Notes: generated by a model not told the origin, from the letters alone. A stretch of 64,000 bases of DNA from Planctobacterium sp047947135 (GCA_047947135.1 CP170457.1:3348001-3412000); one strand, 5' to 3'; shown: positions 1 to 8,964, numbered from the stretch's first letter. Made by a program: numbers and translations.

Positions 1-231
1 AATTATGATCCGGGTAAACATGCTGCCGGCAAAGTCCCAATGAAGTTACTGATCAAAGACTTGTTAACCGCGTACAAATTAGGTGTAAAAACACTGTACT
101 ACCACAATACACGTGACGGTAATACTGACGAGTCCAGCAAGAATGAAACACAAGCGAGCGAGAAACCAAAGGCGCAGGAAGTTGTCATACAGGAAGATGA
201 CGATTGCGCTGGTGGAGCTTGCAAAATATAG
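1..231 (+). CDS. nrdA: Ribonucleoside-diphosphate reductase alpha subunit, C-terminal end (partial)
   Basis: The reading frame is open from base 1 to the stop at 229-231, so only the last 76 residues of the large class Ia ribonucleotide reductase subunit are present. The tail has the family landmarks: a conserved stretch ending in TLYYHNTRDG, an acidic linker, and the terminal CAGGACKI. That CxxxxC pair shuttles reducing equivalents from thioredoxin or glutaredoxin to the active site. The next gene is nrdB, the usual partner order. The catalytic core, the allosteric cone and any NrdR boxes lie upstream of the window. Identification is secure from the C-terminal motif and the neighbour. Confidence 0.95.
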   Translation, partial: NYDPGKHAAGKVPMKLLIKDLLTAYKLGVKTLYYHNTRDGNTDESSKNETQASEKPKAQEVVIQEDDDCAGGACKI

Positions 232-252
232 CATGGCGATTTTTGCCATGCT
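230..252 (+). promoter_or_regulatory. Intergenic stem-loop between nrdA and nrdB
   Basis: An 8-bp perfect stem (AGCATGGC / GCCATGCT) closes a 7-nt loop directly after the nrdA stop, followed by GTCTTTTC. It could be a weak attenuator or an RNA-processing and stability element that sets the nrdA:nrdB ratio. The T-tract is short and interrupted, so a full terminator is unlikely. Confidence 0.4.
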
Positions 253-288
253 GTCTTTTCACCTTGTACTTTTTGACGAACAATAAGA

Positions 289-1419
289 ATGAAATACACC
301 ACTTTTAATCAACATACGACAAACCCGCTTTTGGAACCGATGTTTTTTGGCAATCCGGTAAACGTAGCCCGTTACGACCAGCAAAAGCATGCCATTTTTG
401 AAAAATTGATCGAAAAACAAATCTCATTTTTCTGGCGACCTGAAGAGGTGGATGTAAGTAAAGATCGCATCGACTTTCAAGCGTTGAGCGATTCGGAAAA
501 ACATATTTTTGTTTCTAACTTGAAGTATCAGACGCTGCTGGATTCTGTTCAGGGACGTAGCCCCAACATTGCCTTTTTGCCAATTGTGTCGTTGCCTGAG
601 CTGGAGACCTGGATTGAGACATGGTCGTTTTACGAAACGATTCATTCCCGCTCTTACACGCACATTTTGCGCAACCTGTTCTCAGACCCCAGCGAAGTAT
701 TTGAAGATATCGTTGTCAATGATGAGATTCAACGCCGGGCAACCGATATCTCCCGATACTATGATGACCTGATTTTTGCCACTCAGTTGTGGCAGACCCA
801 GGGAGAAGGACAGCATATTGTTAACGGCGAAAAGTACCTGATCAATATGCGGGAACTGAAGAAGAAACTGTATCTGTGTATGAACTCTGTGAATGCGTTG
901 GAAGCCATACGGTTTTATGTTTCTTTTGCCTGCACATTTGCTTTCGCTGAACGCGAATTGATGGAAGGTAACTCTAAAATTATCCGTCTTATCGCACGGG
1001 ATGAAAACCTGCACCTGACATCAACCCAGCATATTCTGAATATTTGGGCAAAAGGAAAAGATGACCCGGAAATGGCAGAAATTGCCGAAGAGTGTCAAGA
1101 AGAAGCGAAAGCCATCTTTATGAAAGCAGTGGAACAGGAAAAGCAATGGGCAGAATACTTGTTCCAACATGGCTCGATGATTGGCTTGAACAAAGATATT
1201 TTGTGTCAATATGTGGAGTACATTGCTAATCATAGAATGTCGGCAATTGGCATGGGACAACCTTATGATGTCAAAAGTAATCCACTACCATGGATGAACA
1301 ACTATCTTAACTCCGACAATGTTCAGGTTGCGCCGCAGGAAGCGGAAATCAGCTCTTATCTGGTTGGTCAAATCGACAGCGAAGTAAATGCAGACGATTT
1401 TGGTGACTTCGATCTTTAA
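289..1419 (+). CDS. nrdB: Ribonucleoside-diphosphate reductase beta subunit (NrdB, class Ia)
   Basis: Encodes the small R2 subunit that houses the diferric-tyrosyl radical cofactor and passes the radical to NrdA for NDP reduction to dNDP. Length is 376 residues, the usual size for this family. Visible motifs include the early FFWRPEEVD, an ETIHSRSYTHI helix with Glu and His iron ligands, and DENLHLTSTQH with the second Glu/His ligand set. The acidic tail ending DDFGDFDL matches the NrdA-docking C-terminus. It follows nrdA by 57 bp across a stem-loop and precedes a ferredoxin gene, so it is almost certainly the middle gene of an operon. No strong Shine-Dalgarno precedes the ATG. Confidence 0.97.
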   Translation: MKYTTFNQHTTNPLLEPMFFGNPVNVARYDQQKHAIFEKLIEKQISFFWRPEEVDVSKDRIDFQALSDSEKHIFVSNLKYQTLLDSVQGRSPNIAFLPIVSLPELETWIETWSFYETIHSRSYTHILRNLFSDPSEVFEDIVVNDEIQRRATDISRYYDDLIFATQLWQTQGEGQHIVNGEKYLINMRELKKKLYLCMNSVNALEAIRFYVSFACTFAFAERELMEGNSKIIRLIARDENLHLTSTQHILNIWAKGKDDPEMAEIAEECQEEAKAIFMKAVEQEKQWAEYLFQHGSMIGLNKDILCQYVEYIANHRMSAIGMGQPYDVKSNPLPWMNNYLNSDNVQVAPQEAEISSYLVGQIDSEVNADDFGDFDL

Positions 1420-1454
1420 GCCGTCAGGTTTAGAGATCGCGCTGTACTTTTCTT

Positions 1455-1703
1455 GTGCGTATTAAAACCTCGTCTGGTCTGGATATCCCCCATCTACCAG
1501 AAAAAACCATTCTTGAGTCCCTTGAAGCAGAAAATGTCGAAGTGCATTTTCATTGCCGAGAGGGCTTTTGTGGCGCTTGTCGAACAAAATTGGTAAGTGG
1601 TGAAGTGGAGTATACAACTGATCCTTTGGCCTACATTGACGATGATGAAATACTACCCTGTTGTTGCGTTCCCCTTACCGATGTCTCACTAACGATTGAA
1701 TAA
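1455..1703 (+). CDS. yfaE: 2Fe-2S ferredoxin YfaE-like, NrdB cofactor maintenance
   Basis: A plant-type ferredoxin of 82 residues. The cluster-binding cysteines read CREGFCGAC (C-x4-C-x2-C) with a later cysteine in LPCCC. In E. coli, YfaE sits directly after nrdB and reduces the diferric centre to regenerate the tyrosyl radical. The same order and strand are seen here, 35 bp after nrdB. The start is a GTG at 1455; no in-frame ATG is available close by. The gene ends 17 bp before the convergent esterase gene, with no recognisable terminator between them. Confidence 0.92.
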   Translation: MRIKTSSGLDIPHLPEKTILESLEAENVEVHFHCREGFCGACRTKLVSGEVEYTTDPLAYIDDDEILPCCCVPLTDVSLTIE

Positions 1704-1720
1704 CATCGTTATCACCACGA

Positions 1721-2590
1721 TTACGGCTGCCGCTGCGCAAAATACCATAACAACCCACTGCGAAATGTCACCGGGATAGACGACATGTGGCTATGCTTCT
1801 GGAATTGTTGGGTTTGCATTTGCCAGGGTGCGGCAGATAATGTAGCTAAGGCATCCAACCATTGCTGTCGGGCCTCAATAAAGTGGTTGGTATCGTTTTC
1901 AGCGATACCCACAAACAACATCAAGTCGGACGTCGGCTTTAATGCAGGCAATCGCTCGATAAAGTATTGGGTATTGGTGTGAATTGCCGGATTATTCACA
2001 ATAATAGCATCAAATAGATCTGGCCTGTGGCTTGCTGCATACAGCCCAAACTGCCCTCCTAATGAATGACCGAACAGCAACTGATGCTGGCTATCTACTG
2101 CATATCGTGACGCTACAAACGGCAATATTTCTGAGTCCAGAATGCTGAGGAATTCTTTTGCACCACCCCAATGTTCCCGCTCACCTGAAGGAGCAGTAAA
2201 ATCCCTGCTTCGTGAGTTTCCTTCTTGCCAGTTGTCGGTACCGTAACCAATACCAACGATAATCATCGCAGGCAACTCTTCCAGTAATGCCAGGGTATGG
2301 TGATACGCAGTTAACATCGGAAAGGTCAGTCCGCCATCTAACAGAAACACAACCGGGTAATGTTTAGCACCGGATGCAATACCAGGGGCGTTGATATGAA
2401 GATAATACTCCTGTTTGGTTATTTCCGAATAAAGAGTGAACAATTCGGTTTTATTTAAACTCTGCAATTTAGCGTCATCACTGATAATAACGCGGTTGCG
2501 CATTTCTTCCGCAACGCCAAAACAAGAACACATCAATACAAGCACGCCAACGATTGCGTTGATAAAGGTGATGCTCTGAAATTGACGCAT
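1721..2590 (-). CDS. Secreted alpha/beta-hydrolase, esterase-D/Fes type
   Basis: Predicted periplasmic serine hydrolase of the putative esterase family (PF00756 type, which includes enterochelin esterases and S-formylglutathione hydrolases). The nucleophile elbow GHSLGG is present, preceded by VVFLLDGG and IIVGIGYG typical of the fold, and a late FQKHSHMSS supplies the likely catalytic His. I place the start at the ATG of 2590 rather than 2677 because AGGA sits 8 nt upstream there. That start also gives a clean signal peptide, with a hydrophobic stretch over residues 9-22 and cleavage near GVA-EE. Substrate is not predictable; a siderophore-esterase or acyl-ester role is possible. It runs convergent to yfaE. 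Confidence 0.8.
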   Translation of the reverse strand: MRQFQSITFINAIVGVLVLMCSCFGVAEEMRNRVIISDDAKLQSLNKTELFTLYSEITKQEYYLHINAPGIASGAKHYPVVFLLDGGLTFPMLTAYHHTLALLEELPAMIIVGIGYGTDNWQEGNSRSRDFTAPSGEREHWGGAKEFLSILDSEILPFVASRYAVDSQHQLLFGHSLGGQFGLYAASHRPDLFDAIIVNNPAIHTNTQYFIERLPALKPTSDLMLFVGIAENDTNHFIEARQQWLDALATLSAAPWQMQTQQFQKHSHMSSIPVTFRSGLLWYFAQRQP

Positions 2591-2892
2591 TTTTGTCTTC
2601 CTGAGATGACTATCAAACAGCGTAAAACGGACCAACTTGATTGATAGTTCGTTCGAACATAGGGCAAAAACGTTCATTGCCCATCTAAAGTGTATGAATA
2701 AAAACCGACTTAAGTGGTGTTAAGATGTGGAAAATTTGTAAGTAATTATAAGGACGTCCTCACAGGGCGATGTTTGCTTAATGTTTGCTTGCAATAACAC
2801 TCATCGAGTAACCTAGGGCATGTTCGCCATGCACTTTAAAACATGGCACCGATGAAACCACCTTTGTTAACCAATAATTTGGACTACATTTG
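2591..2892. other. Intergenic region, no gene recognised
   Basis: Contains the upstream region of the esterase gene on the minus strand. Around 2830-2855 there is a short inverted repeat (GCCATG, 10-nt loop, CATGGC). No RNA gene or longer coding frame was recognised. Confidence 0.4.
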
Positions 2893-3057
2893 ATGAAAAA
2901 CTGTTTAAGTGTGTTGTGTATTATTAGCGCAATCGCATTTTTTTATTTTGAATTCCAGATCTTGGGCTTCATCATGATCGGCTTATCCGCTGTTTGCCAG
3001 TACGGTTGGGGCAGTTTTTTTGACTTTGGTGCCAGCCAGACTTCGGAAAAAGAGTAG
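2893..3057 (+). CDS. Small hydrophobic membrane protein (54 aa), unknown
   Basis: A short frame starting MKNCLSVLCI, with a strongly hydrophobic segment over residues 5-35 (IISAIAF, then QILGFIMIGLSAV) and a short polar tail ending TSEKE. The composition is what a single-span or hairpin inner-membrane micropeptide would give. No clear ribosome-binding site is seen upstream of the ATG, which is the main reason for doubt. I do not recognise a family. It lies between the esterase and aidB and shares no obvious unit with either. Confidence 0.4.
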   Translation: MKNCLSVLCIISAIAFFYFEFQILGFIMIGLSAVCQYGWGSFFDFGASQTSEKE

Positions 3058-3172
3058 ACGCGACAGTAATCGCTCAGCATCGATTAAAAAGCACAAAGAG
3101 ATCTGACCACTTGGATAGTTATTAACACTGTGGTAATACTAGGGGACGAACTAACTTACATAACTTGTCCCT

Positions 3173-4840
3173 ATGGCAGATAAAAATTCAGCCTCTGACG
3201 CCAATCACGCTGAAACACATCAAGTATTTAACCAACCCACTCCGCTTGAACACTATAACGCCTATCGCAGCGATCAAGTGCTGCAATATTGGGCTCAACA
3301 ATTTGGTGGGAACTGGGGACAAGCTCTGCTTACTGACTTTGGGAAGCAAATCGGCGGGCCGTTGTTAAAAGCCGGATTTGATGCCAATAAATTTAAACCT
3401 GAATTTGCACCACATGACCGTTTCGGCCATCGGATTGATGAAGTCAGCTATCATCCTGCTTACCATCAAATTATGCAGCATGCCATTTGCAACGGTCATC
3501 ACAGCTTACCCTGGAGCAGCGATGACAATGGCAGGCATGTGGTGCGTGCCGCAATGGCATATTTGCACACGCAAGCCGATCCAGGTTCGGGTTGTCCTCT
3601 GACAATGACTTTTGCCAGCATCCCTGCCCTGCAACAGCAACCTGCATTAGCCGACTATTGGCTGCCAAAAGTCCTGAGTAACCACTACGACCCAGAAAAC
3701 AAACCTTACTTTGAAAAACAGGGCGTCACCATTGGAATGGCCATGACAGAAAAGCAAGGCGGGTCTGATGTTCGTGCCAACACGACGACAGCACAGTTTT
3801 TACAGGACCATAAATATGGTGCTGTCTACGAACTAGTGGGGCACAAATGGTTTTGCTCTGCTCCAATGTGTGACGCATTCTTAATGCTGGCTCAAACAGA
3901 AAGTGGGTTGAGCTGTTTCCTGGTGCCACGTTGGCGGGAAGACGGCAGTAAAAACCCTATTCACATACAACGTTTAAAAGACAAAGTGGGGAATGTCTCC
4001 AATGCGTCTTCTGAAATAGAGTTACGCGGTGCTCAAGGCTGGATTGTTGGAGAACCCGGCCGCGGTGTGAAAACTATATTACAAATGGTGGCACTGACTC
4101 GATATGATTGCATGTTAGGTTCATCCGCACTGATGGCGCAAGCTGTCAGACAGGCAATTCACCATACGTCAGGTAGACGTGCCTTTGGTAAAAACTTGCA
4201 CGAACAGCTAATTATGCAAAATGTGTTGGCTGACCTTGCACTAGAGGCAGAAGCGGCATTGGCAATCTCAATGCGCATTGCAAAAGCACTGGAAAATCTC
4301 GAAAACCCAATCGAAAACAGCGTTGTCCGTTTGGGAACAGCTATTGGTAAGTACTGGATTTGTAAACGTACCCCTCAATTTACCTATGAGGCAATGGAAT
4401 GTATTGGCGGTGTAGCGGTAGTAAAAGATAATGTTTTAGCCAGACTATACGCTGAGGCACCGATTAATGCTATTTGGGAAGGCTCTGGCAATATCCAATG
4501 CCTCGATATTATGCGTGCCATTGTCAAAGAGCCTGACGACGCAAAGCATTTCATTGATGAGCTTTTGAAGTGCGCTCAAAGCTCATCGGAACTCCTGTCC
4601 TATGTTGAGTCCCTCTCAATACAGATAAACGATGTTAGCAACTTTGAAGCTCATGCACGGCAACTGACTGAGAAACTGGCTATTGCCTGGCAGGCAGCAA
4701 CTCTTTTGAGGTATGGCGATAACAAAGTAGCAAACACCTATATTGCTAACCGTTTGGTTAATCGTTTTAATATGTACGGTTGCTTAACACCAGAGAGTCC
4801 CCTCTCCTTTCTGATACAAAGGTACTTGCCAGAAATTTGA
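3173..4840 (+). CDS. aidB: AidB-type acyl-CoA dehydrogenase homologue
   Basis: A 555-residue flavoprotein matching E. coli AidB, part of the adaptive response to alkylation damage. Conserved blocks in order: VFNQPTPL at the N-terminus, CPLTMTFA, GMAMTEKQGGSDV (flavin/substrate loop), LSCFLVPR, RLKDKVGNVSNASSE, and INAIWEGSGNIQCLDIMR near the C-terminal helical domain. AidB binds FAD and double-stranded DNA; its isovaleryl-CoA dehydrogenase activity is weak and its protective role may be DNA shielding. The gene stands alone, with no ada or alkB nearby, so alkylation control cannot be inferred from context. No strong Shine-Dalgarno was seen before the ATG. Confidence 0.92.
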   Translation: MADKNSASDANHAETHQVFNQPTPLEHYNAYRSDQVLQYWAQQFGGNWGQALLTDFGKQIGGPLLKAGFDANKFKPEFAPHDRFGHRIDEVSYHPAYHQIMQHAICNGHHSLPWSSDDNGRHVVRAAMAYLHTQADPGSGCPLTMTFASIPALQQQPALADYWLPKVLSNHYDPENKPYFEKQGVTIGMAMTEKQGGSDVRANTTTAQFLQDHKYGAVYELVGHKWFCSAPMCDAFLMLAQTESGLSCFLVPRWREDGSKNPIHIQRLKDKVGNVSNASSEIELRGAQGWIVGEPGRGVKTILQMVALTRYDCMLGSSALMAQAVRQAIHHTSGRRAFGKNLHEQLIMQNVLADLALEAEAALAISMRIAKALENLENPIENSVVRLGTAIGKYWICKRTPQFTYEAMECIGGVAVVKDNVLARLYAEAPINAIWEGSGNIQCLDIMRAIVKEPDDAKHFIDELLKCAQSSSELLSYVESLSIQINDVSNFEAHARQLTEKLAIAWQAATLLRYGDNKVANTYIANRLVNRFNMYGCLTPESPLSFLIQRYLPEI

Positions 4841-5055
4841 CAGAAACATCTTTCCACCCCTCCTCACCCCCTTGAACTGTAGGCTCTCATAACAGGTAAT
4901 TAAAGGGCTACAACGAATTACTGTAGATTTTTTAGACTAAAGTAGCAGATGGTTTATTTTTTGACGGTGCTAAACTTCATAGCTATTGAGAAAGCCCTTA
5001 CGCACACTTGGTTGTGCACTTAACGCTTATCTAGCCGTGTTTTGGAGACCGGAAG

Positions 5056-7536
5056 ATGCACGTTACTGGGCACAATTCCAGGTATGCAACCATGAACAAC
5101 AAACTGATGTTTGACCGAGATAGACAGATCCTCTTAGCCGTTTTTTTAGGTCTATTTACCCTGGGATATCTGGTATGGCAAGCGCTGACTGAACGAGAAG
5201 CCAATGCAATTAAACAAACTGCTGGTGTGGCACATTCTAATATGCTGGAGCAATTCCGCAGGTTAATTGACCTGAATGAACTGACCTTAGTGAGCTTTAA
5301 AGACCGTCTCAGATTTGCTTCAAGTTTCAATGAGAAATGGCTGATAGAAGATTCAAATATTTTTCTGACTCACAATTCTGCCTTTCTTAACCTTTCCGTT
5401 TTTGACCAAGACAACGAACCGGTATTCTCCAAAGAAAAATTATCAAATTTAATGGATGCCGAACGTTTTTATCAACCAGAACATATCACACAACTCCTGA
5501 CGCCTCTAAATCGTGAACATGAAATTATTATTAGAGGTGACAAGCAAAACGGAGAATTGTTTTATTTTATTCTACCAAGCAAAGGATCAGCACTGAATAA
5601 CCAAAATTATACGATTGTTGCAGCAGCGCATCTTCCGAGTTTCCTGGAACAGTTAAAAGAATACAGTCGAGAAATTGGCTTTAATACCATTATCAGAAAA
5701 GGGCAAACTACATTATTTTCGGTGAGTCGCATAGACAGTTCACTGGAAGAGCAATGGGGGGCTGTGACAAACACCAGTATTAATGGATGGGTAATCAGTA
5801 CCTACCCCAATGCTGCTATGATTAGCAGCATTAAAAGTGGCCTTCCACAACTGGCCGTCCTTGTTGGTTTAGCAATGATGGCGGCCATTCTAATTGCACT
5901 TCACTTTTGGCAAATAGCGAGAAATCATGCCCGAAGTTTACGTCAGAAAAAAATTGCATACTCAGAAGTTAATTCGCGCTTAGAACTCGCGGCGGAATCG
6001 GTAAAACTGGGTACATGGGAATGGGATTTTGAGTCAGATAAATTAGTTTGGGACAATAGATTAAAAGACATTTATGAAATCAAAGAGCCCAAAGATTGCG
6101 GTGGTATGTATTTTGAATTCTGGCGCCAATGTGTTCATCCAGACGACATTGAGGCAGCTGAAAAGAACCTTTTGCAAACTATTTCATCCGGAAATACGTT
6201 TTGGGCTGACGAATTTCGGATTGTGGTCCAGGACGGTAAGGTTAAATATTTGAAAGCCAATGGCATTGTTGTTCGTGATGATGCTGGCTCACCGCTAAAA
6301 ATGGTAGGTACAAATACCGACGTAACACAACAAAAAGAACTGCAACAAACGCTGACACACATGAAAGAGCAAGCGGATGCTGCAAATGCGGCGAAAAGCG
6401 AATTTCTCGCAAATATGAGCCACGAAATAAGAACACCTATGAATGGGGTGTTCGGTGTGCTTCAGGTATTGCAACAAAATATAAAAGACAAAAAACAAAA
6501 ATCTTTAATTAATGATGCCCTTACATCTGCAAAAAGTCTGTTAACTATCATTAACGACATTTTAGACTTTTCGAAGATTGAAGCAGGCATGTTGTCTATT
6601 GAAACGACGCATTTCCTGTTTAGTGAAATTATTGACAATATCACAACAGAACTACGCCCTGTCGCCCTTGCTCGAAACAACACCTTTTCTATTCATTTTG
6701 ATGATGAATTTGATGATGGTTGGACCGGTGACCCCATTAGAGTAAAGCAGATATTGCTCAACATTGCCTCAAATGCAGTCAAGTTTACTGAAGGTGGTGA
6801 GATTGCCATAGATGTCAGTAATGGTAGAAAGGGGATTTCTCGCACATTGCAATTTACCATCAGAGATACCGGCATTGGCATGACGCAAGAACAGGTAACG
6901 CGTTTGTTTAATCGGTTCGACCAGGCTGATAGTTCGACGAGGAGAAAATATGGCGGTACGGGGTTAGGAATGACGATATGCAAAAGTCTGATTGAAATGA
7001 TGGAGGGCACAATCGAAGTGCGCAGTATCGTCAAAACCGGAACAAAATTTATAGTGAATTTACCAATACAACCCCACAATTGCGGTGGCATTGAAGGTAA
7101 AGATATTGAGCATACACAAACTCCTGATCTCAATGATCTTAAAGTTCTGGTGGCCGAAGATAATGAAATTAATCAAGTGGTCATTGATTCCATGCTGGAT
7201 CAAGCAGGCGTAGACTTTAAAATTGCTTCAAATGGTAAAGAAGCGGTGGACATGTGTGGCGTTTTCAAACCACGCGTTGTACTAATGGATATACAAATGC
7301 CCGTTATGGACGGTGTGGCAGCCTGTAAAATAATAAAGGAGGTCGAGCCACAGGTTAAAATTGTGGCATTGACAGCCAATGTTCTGTCAGACCAAATTAA
7401 TCTATATGCTGATGCAGGGTTTGACGATTGCGTTGAAAAACCCGTTTCGATGCAAAAACTATACTCAGTACTTGCAAGATATGCGCAGCCTGCGGTTGAT
7501 AGCGGCATTATACTGCAAAAATCCGGTACGGCTTAA
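5056..7536 (+). CDS. Hybrid sensor histidine kinase (periplasmic sensor-PAS-HisKA-HATPase-REC)
   Basis: An 826-residue membrane kinase. TM1 spans about residues 25-42 and TM2 about 264-286, enclosing a periplasmic sensor of about 220 residues without a recognised ligand motif. A PAS domain follows (310-425, with GTWEWDF and HPDDIEAAE), then a HisKA dimerisation helix with phospho-acceptor His456 in SHEIRTPMNG. The ATPase domain has an N box near NAVKFTEGG, DTGIGM and GGTGLGM. The C-terminal receiver carries Asp745 in LMDIQMPVMDG and Lys in EKPVS. There is no Hpt domain, so phosphate must leave through a separate Hpt protein or act internally. The start at 5056 has GGAG 8 nt upstream. Its downstream terminator has been broken by the IS. 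Confidence 0.9.
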   Translation: MHVTGHNSRYATMNNKLMFDRDRQILLAVFLGLFTLGYLVWQALTEREANAIKQTAGVAHSNMLEQFRRLIDLNELTLVSFKDRLRFASSFNEKWLIEDSNIFLTHNSAFLNLSVFDQDNEPVFSKEKLSNLMDAERFYQPEHITQLLTPLNREHEIIIRGDKQNGELFYFILPSKGSALNNQNYTIVAAAHLPSFLEQLKEYSREIGFNTIIRKGQTTLFSVSRIDSSLEEQWGAVTNTSINGWVISTYPNAAMISSIKSGLPQLAVLVGLAMMAAILIALHFWQIARNHARSLRQKKIAYSEVNSRLELAAESVKLGTWEWDFESDKLVWDNRLKDIYEIKEPKDCGGMYFEFWRQCVHPDDIEAAEKNLLQTISSGNTFWADEFRIVVQDGKVKYLKANGIVVRDDAGSPLKMVGTNTDVTQQKELQQTLTHMKEQADAANAAKSEFLANMSHEIRTPMNGVFGVLQVLQQNIKDKKQKSLINDALTSAKSLLTIINDILDFSKIEAGMLSIETTHFLFSEIIDNITTELRPVALARNNTFSIHFDDEFDDGWTGDPIRVKQILLNIASNAVKFTEGGEIAIDVSNGRKGISRTLQFTIRDTGIGMTQEQVTRLFNRFDQADSSTRRKYGGTGLGMTICKSLIEMMEGTIEVRSIVKTGTKFIVNLPIQPHNCGGIEGKDIEHTQTPDLNDLKVLVAEDNEINQVVIDSMLDQAGVDFKIASNGKEAVDMCGVFKPRVVLMDIQMPVMDGVAACKIIKEVEPQVKIVALTANVLSDQINLYADAGFDDCVEKPVSMQKLYSVLARYAQPAVDSGIILQKSGTA

Positions 7537-7584
7537 TACAGAAACAATAGAGTCACAAATTATTGTGGAACAACCAAAAAACCG

Positions 7585-7594
7585 CACAAAGTGC
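7585..7594. repeat. Target-site duplication, left copy (CACAAAGTGC)
   Basis: Ten bases identical to 9009-9018, directly abutting the left end of the insertion sequence. Ten to thirteen bp is the usual target duplication for the IS4 group. The copy is part of the stem and loop of the former terminator ACCGCAC-AAA-GTGCGGT. Confidence 0.95.
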
Positions 7595-7612
7595 TAATGC
7601 CGTTCACTTAAG
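7595..7612. repeat. IS terminal inverted repeat, left
   Basis: 18 bp starting TAATGCCGTTCAC; pairs with 8991-9008 read on the other strand (TAATGCCGATCAG) with two mismatches. Confidence 0.9.
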
Positions 7613-7632
7613 GTGAGCGGCATTTCTTTTTC
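7596..7632 (+). terminator. Stem-loop with T-tract at the IS left end, terminator-like for plus-strand RNA
   Basis: The stem AATGCCGTTCAC pairs with GTGAGCGGCATT (12 bp with one G-U pair, loop TTAAG), followed by TTCTTTTTC. For transcripts leaving the histidine kinase gene this can replace the terminator that the insertion destroyed. It overlaps the transposase stop region on the opposite strand. Confidence 0.6.
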
Positions 7633-8929
7633 TGGCGATAGGGTATCGGTTTTTCGATGCTTTTAAGCATCGTGGATAGCTCCTTTCTCGTCGCCCATCC
7701 AGTTTAAATTGGGCGGCATTCCTTTCAATATCCAAAACAATCCTGGGCACATTGCCCGGTGCATAGAGCGGCATCATGGTTAATGTATGTATAATGTGGG
7801 ATGACGCATCGCGGAAGCTCAGCTGATTTGGAAACACCCCTTGTAGTGAATGAGCCATAAGAATCATTTTGTATCGGATAAGATTATAGGCTAACAGAAC
7901 GCCCCATAATTCCTGAACGATAAGCTCAGGGGTGTTACTACGCAAGGTAAAACGACTCTCCAGCATGTGCTGTTTCATTTCACGGTAGCCCAGTTCGATT
8001 TCCCAACGATGAGAATACAAGTCAACAATTTCAGCGGCCGGATACGCCATACAGTCTGTCATTGAAGTCAATATCTGGACGGTTTTACCTTTAATGGTTT
8101 TGGTTAACAGCCTGGCCTCGATAGTTTGTGGTAAATGAGAGCGACGCTTTCGGGATTGAGGTGTGGTATGCAATCGAATCAGCATATCTTGTTTTCCCAT
8201 CCGCTGTATCACTTCATATTGAGTGCCTTTTTTCAGCGGAAGTAACCAGTGAGTATTCGTTCCTTTTGTATGCCAGTCATGAAGCAGCCCCAAAGAATAA
8301 AATCCTTTATCAAACAGTGTCAGGCTATTGTCTGGTATCGTTTCAATCAACTTCGACGCCAGGTTCATTTCATTTTCTGCCACGCTGTCGAACGCACTAT
8401 TCAGTATCAGGTGACTGCTTAGCTCCATCATGCACACCATGCGTACCTGAGGATAGGCCGCTTCATAGGATTTATTAGCGGTTCGGGCAAATGCTTCACT
8501 ATTGGCAGGGGTATCTGGTGTACGCCAGACCACACCATCAACACCGTATAGGGATAAGCCACACCACTGAGGATGTTCAGCTCGCTGATGCCAACGATTT
8601 GCCGACAGATGAAATGCATCTTTGACGACTTCAGAGCCTAACTTTTTCCTGGCCTGCGTCACGGCACTACGAGCTACATAATCAACATCTTGTGGTAAAA
8701 CAATATCCAGCTTGTTGATCAACTGACGAACAGATTCCGTTCTGAATAACGACATGCCTATCACTGCCCAAATCATCGCATCCATTGGTAGCTTGCGTTT
8801 ACGCAGAGTGGCAACGCCATTGGAGGCAAGGCAAGACTCGATAATATCTGAGTCTAAAATATCTGCCAGACAACGAAACTCAGTGAGACGATTGATTGAG
8901 GTACGCGCGAGGGCTTCTGAAAGCTCCAT
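7604..8929 (-). CDS. IS4-group DDE transposase
   Basis: A 441-residue transposase close to E. coli IS4 InsG (about 442 residues). Shared blocks include TLRKRKLP, WRTPDTP, ELSSHLI, DKGFYSLGLL, LTSMTD and YSHRWEIELGYREMK. The last fits the IS4 signature Y-x2-R-x3-E-x6-K and holds the catalytic Glu. The first two acidic residues lie in YGVDGVVW and LTLFDKGF. I choose the ATG at 8929 (MELSEALART), which aligns with the InsG N-terminus. The longer frame from 8956 would begin inside a terminator-like hairpin. The gene points the same way as purC, so purC readthrough would enter it were it not for that hairpin. Confidence 0.95.
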   Translation of the reverse strand: MELSEALARTSINRLTEFRCLADILDSDIIESCLASNGVATLRKRKLPMDAMIWAVIGMSLFRTESVRQLINKLDIVLPQDVDYVARSAVTQARKKLGSEVVKDAFHLSANRWHQRAEHPQWCGLSLYGVDGVVWRTPDTPANSEAFARTANKSYEAAYPQVRMVCMMELSSHLILNSAFDSVAENEMNLASKLIETIPDNSLTLFDKGFYSLGLLHDWHTKGTNTHWLLPLKKGTQYEVIQRMGKQDMLIRLHTTPQSRKRRSHLPQTIEARLLTKTIKGKTVQILTSMTDCMAYPAAEIVDLYSHRWEIELGYREMKQHMLESRFTLRSNTPELIVQELWGVLLAYNLIRYKMILMAHSLQGVFPNQLSFRDASSHIIHTLTMMPLYAPGNVPRIVLDIERNAAQFKLDGRRERSYPRCLKASKNRYPIARKRNAAHLK

Positions 8930-8964
8930 AAAAAAATCCGATGACCTTACGATCATCGGATTTT
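8930..8964 (-). terminator. Terminator-like hairpin immediately upstream of the transposase start
   Basis: On the minus strand, AAAATCCGATGA pairs perfectly with TCATCGGATTTT (12 bp, 8-nt loop TCGTAAGG) and is followed by a T-tract running straight into the ATG of the transposase. It has the form of an intrinsic terminator. The only Shine-Dalgarno-like bases (AAGG) lie in its loop. This would block transcripts arriving from purC or hide the start from ribosomes, as known for IS10 and IS50 of the same family. The function is inferred. Confidence 0.65.

Noticed and set aside
6693..7133. 146-codon minus-strand frame inside the histidine kinase
   Set aside because: Shadow of the ATPase domain coding region, with no start context and no protein-like pattern.
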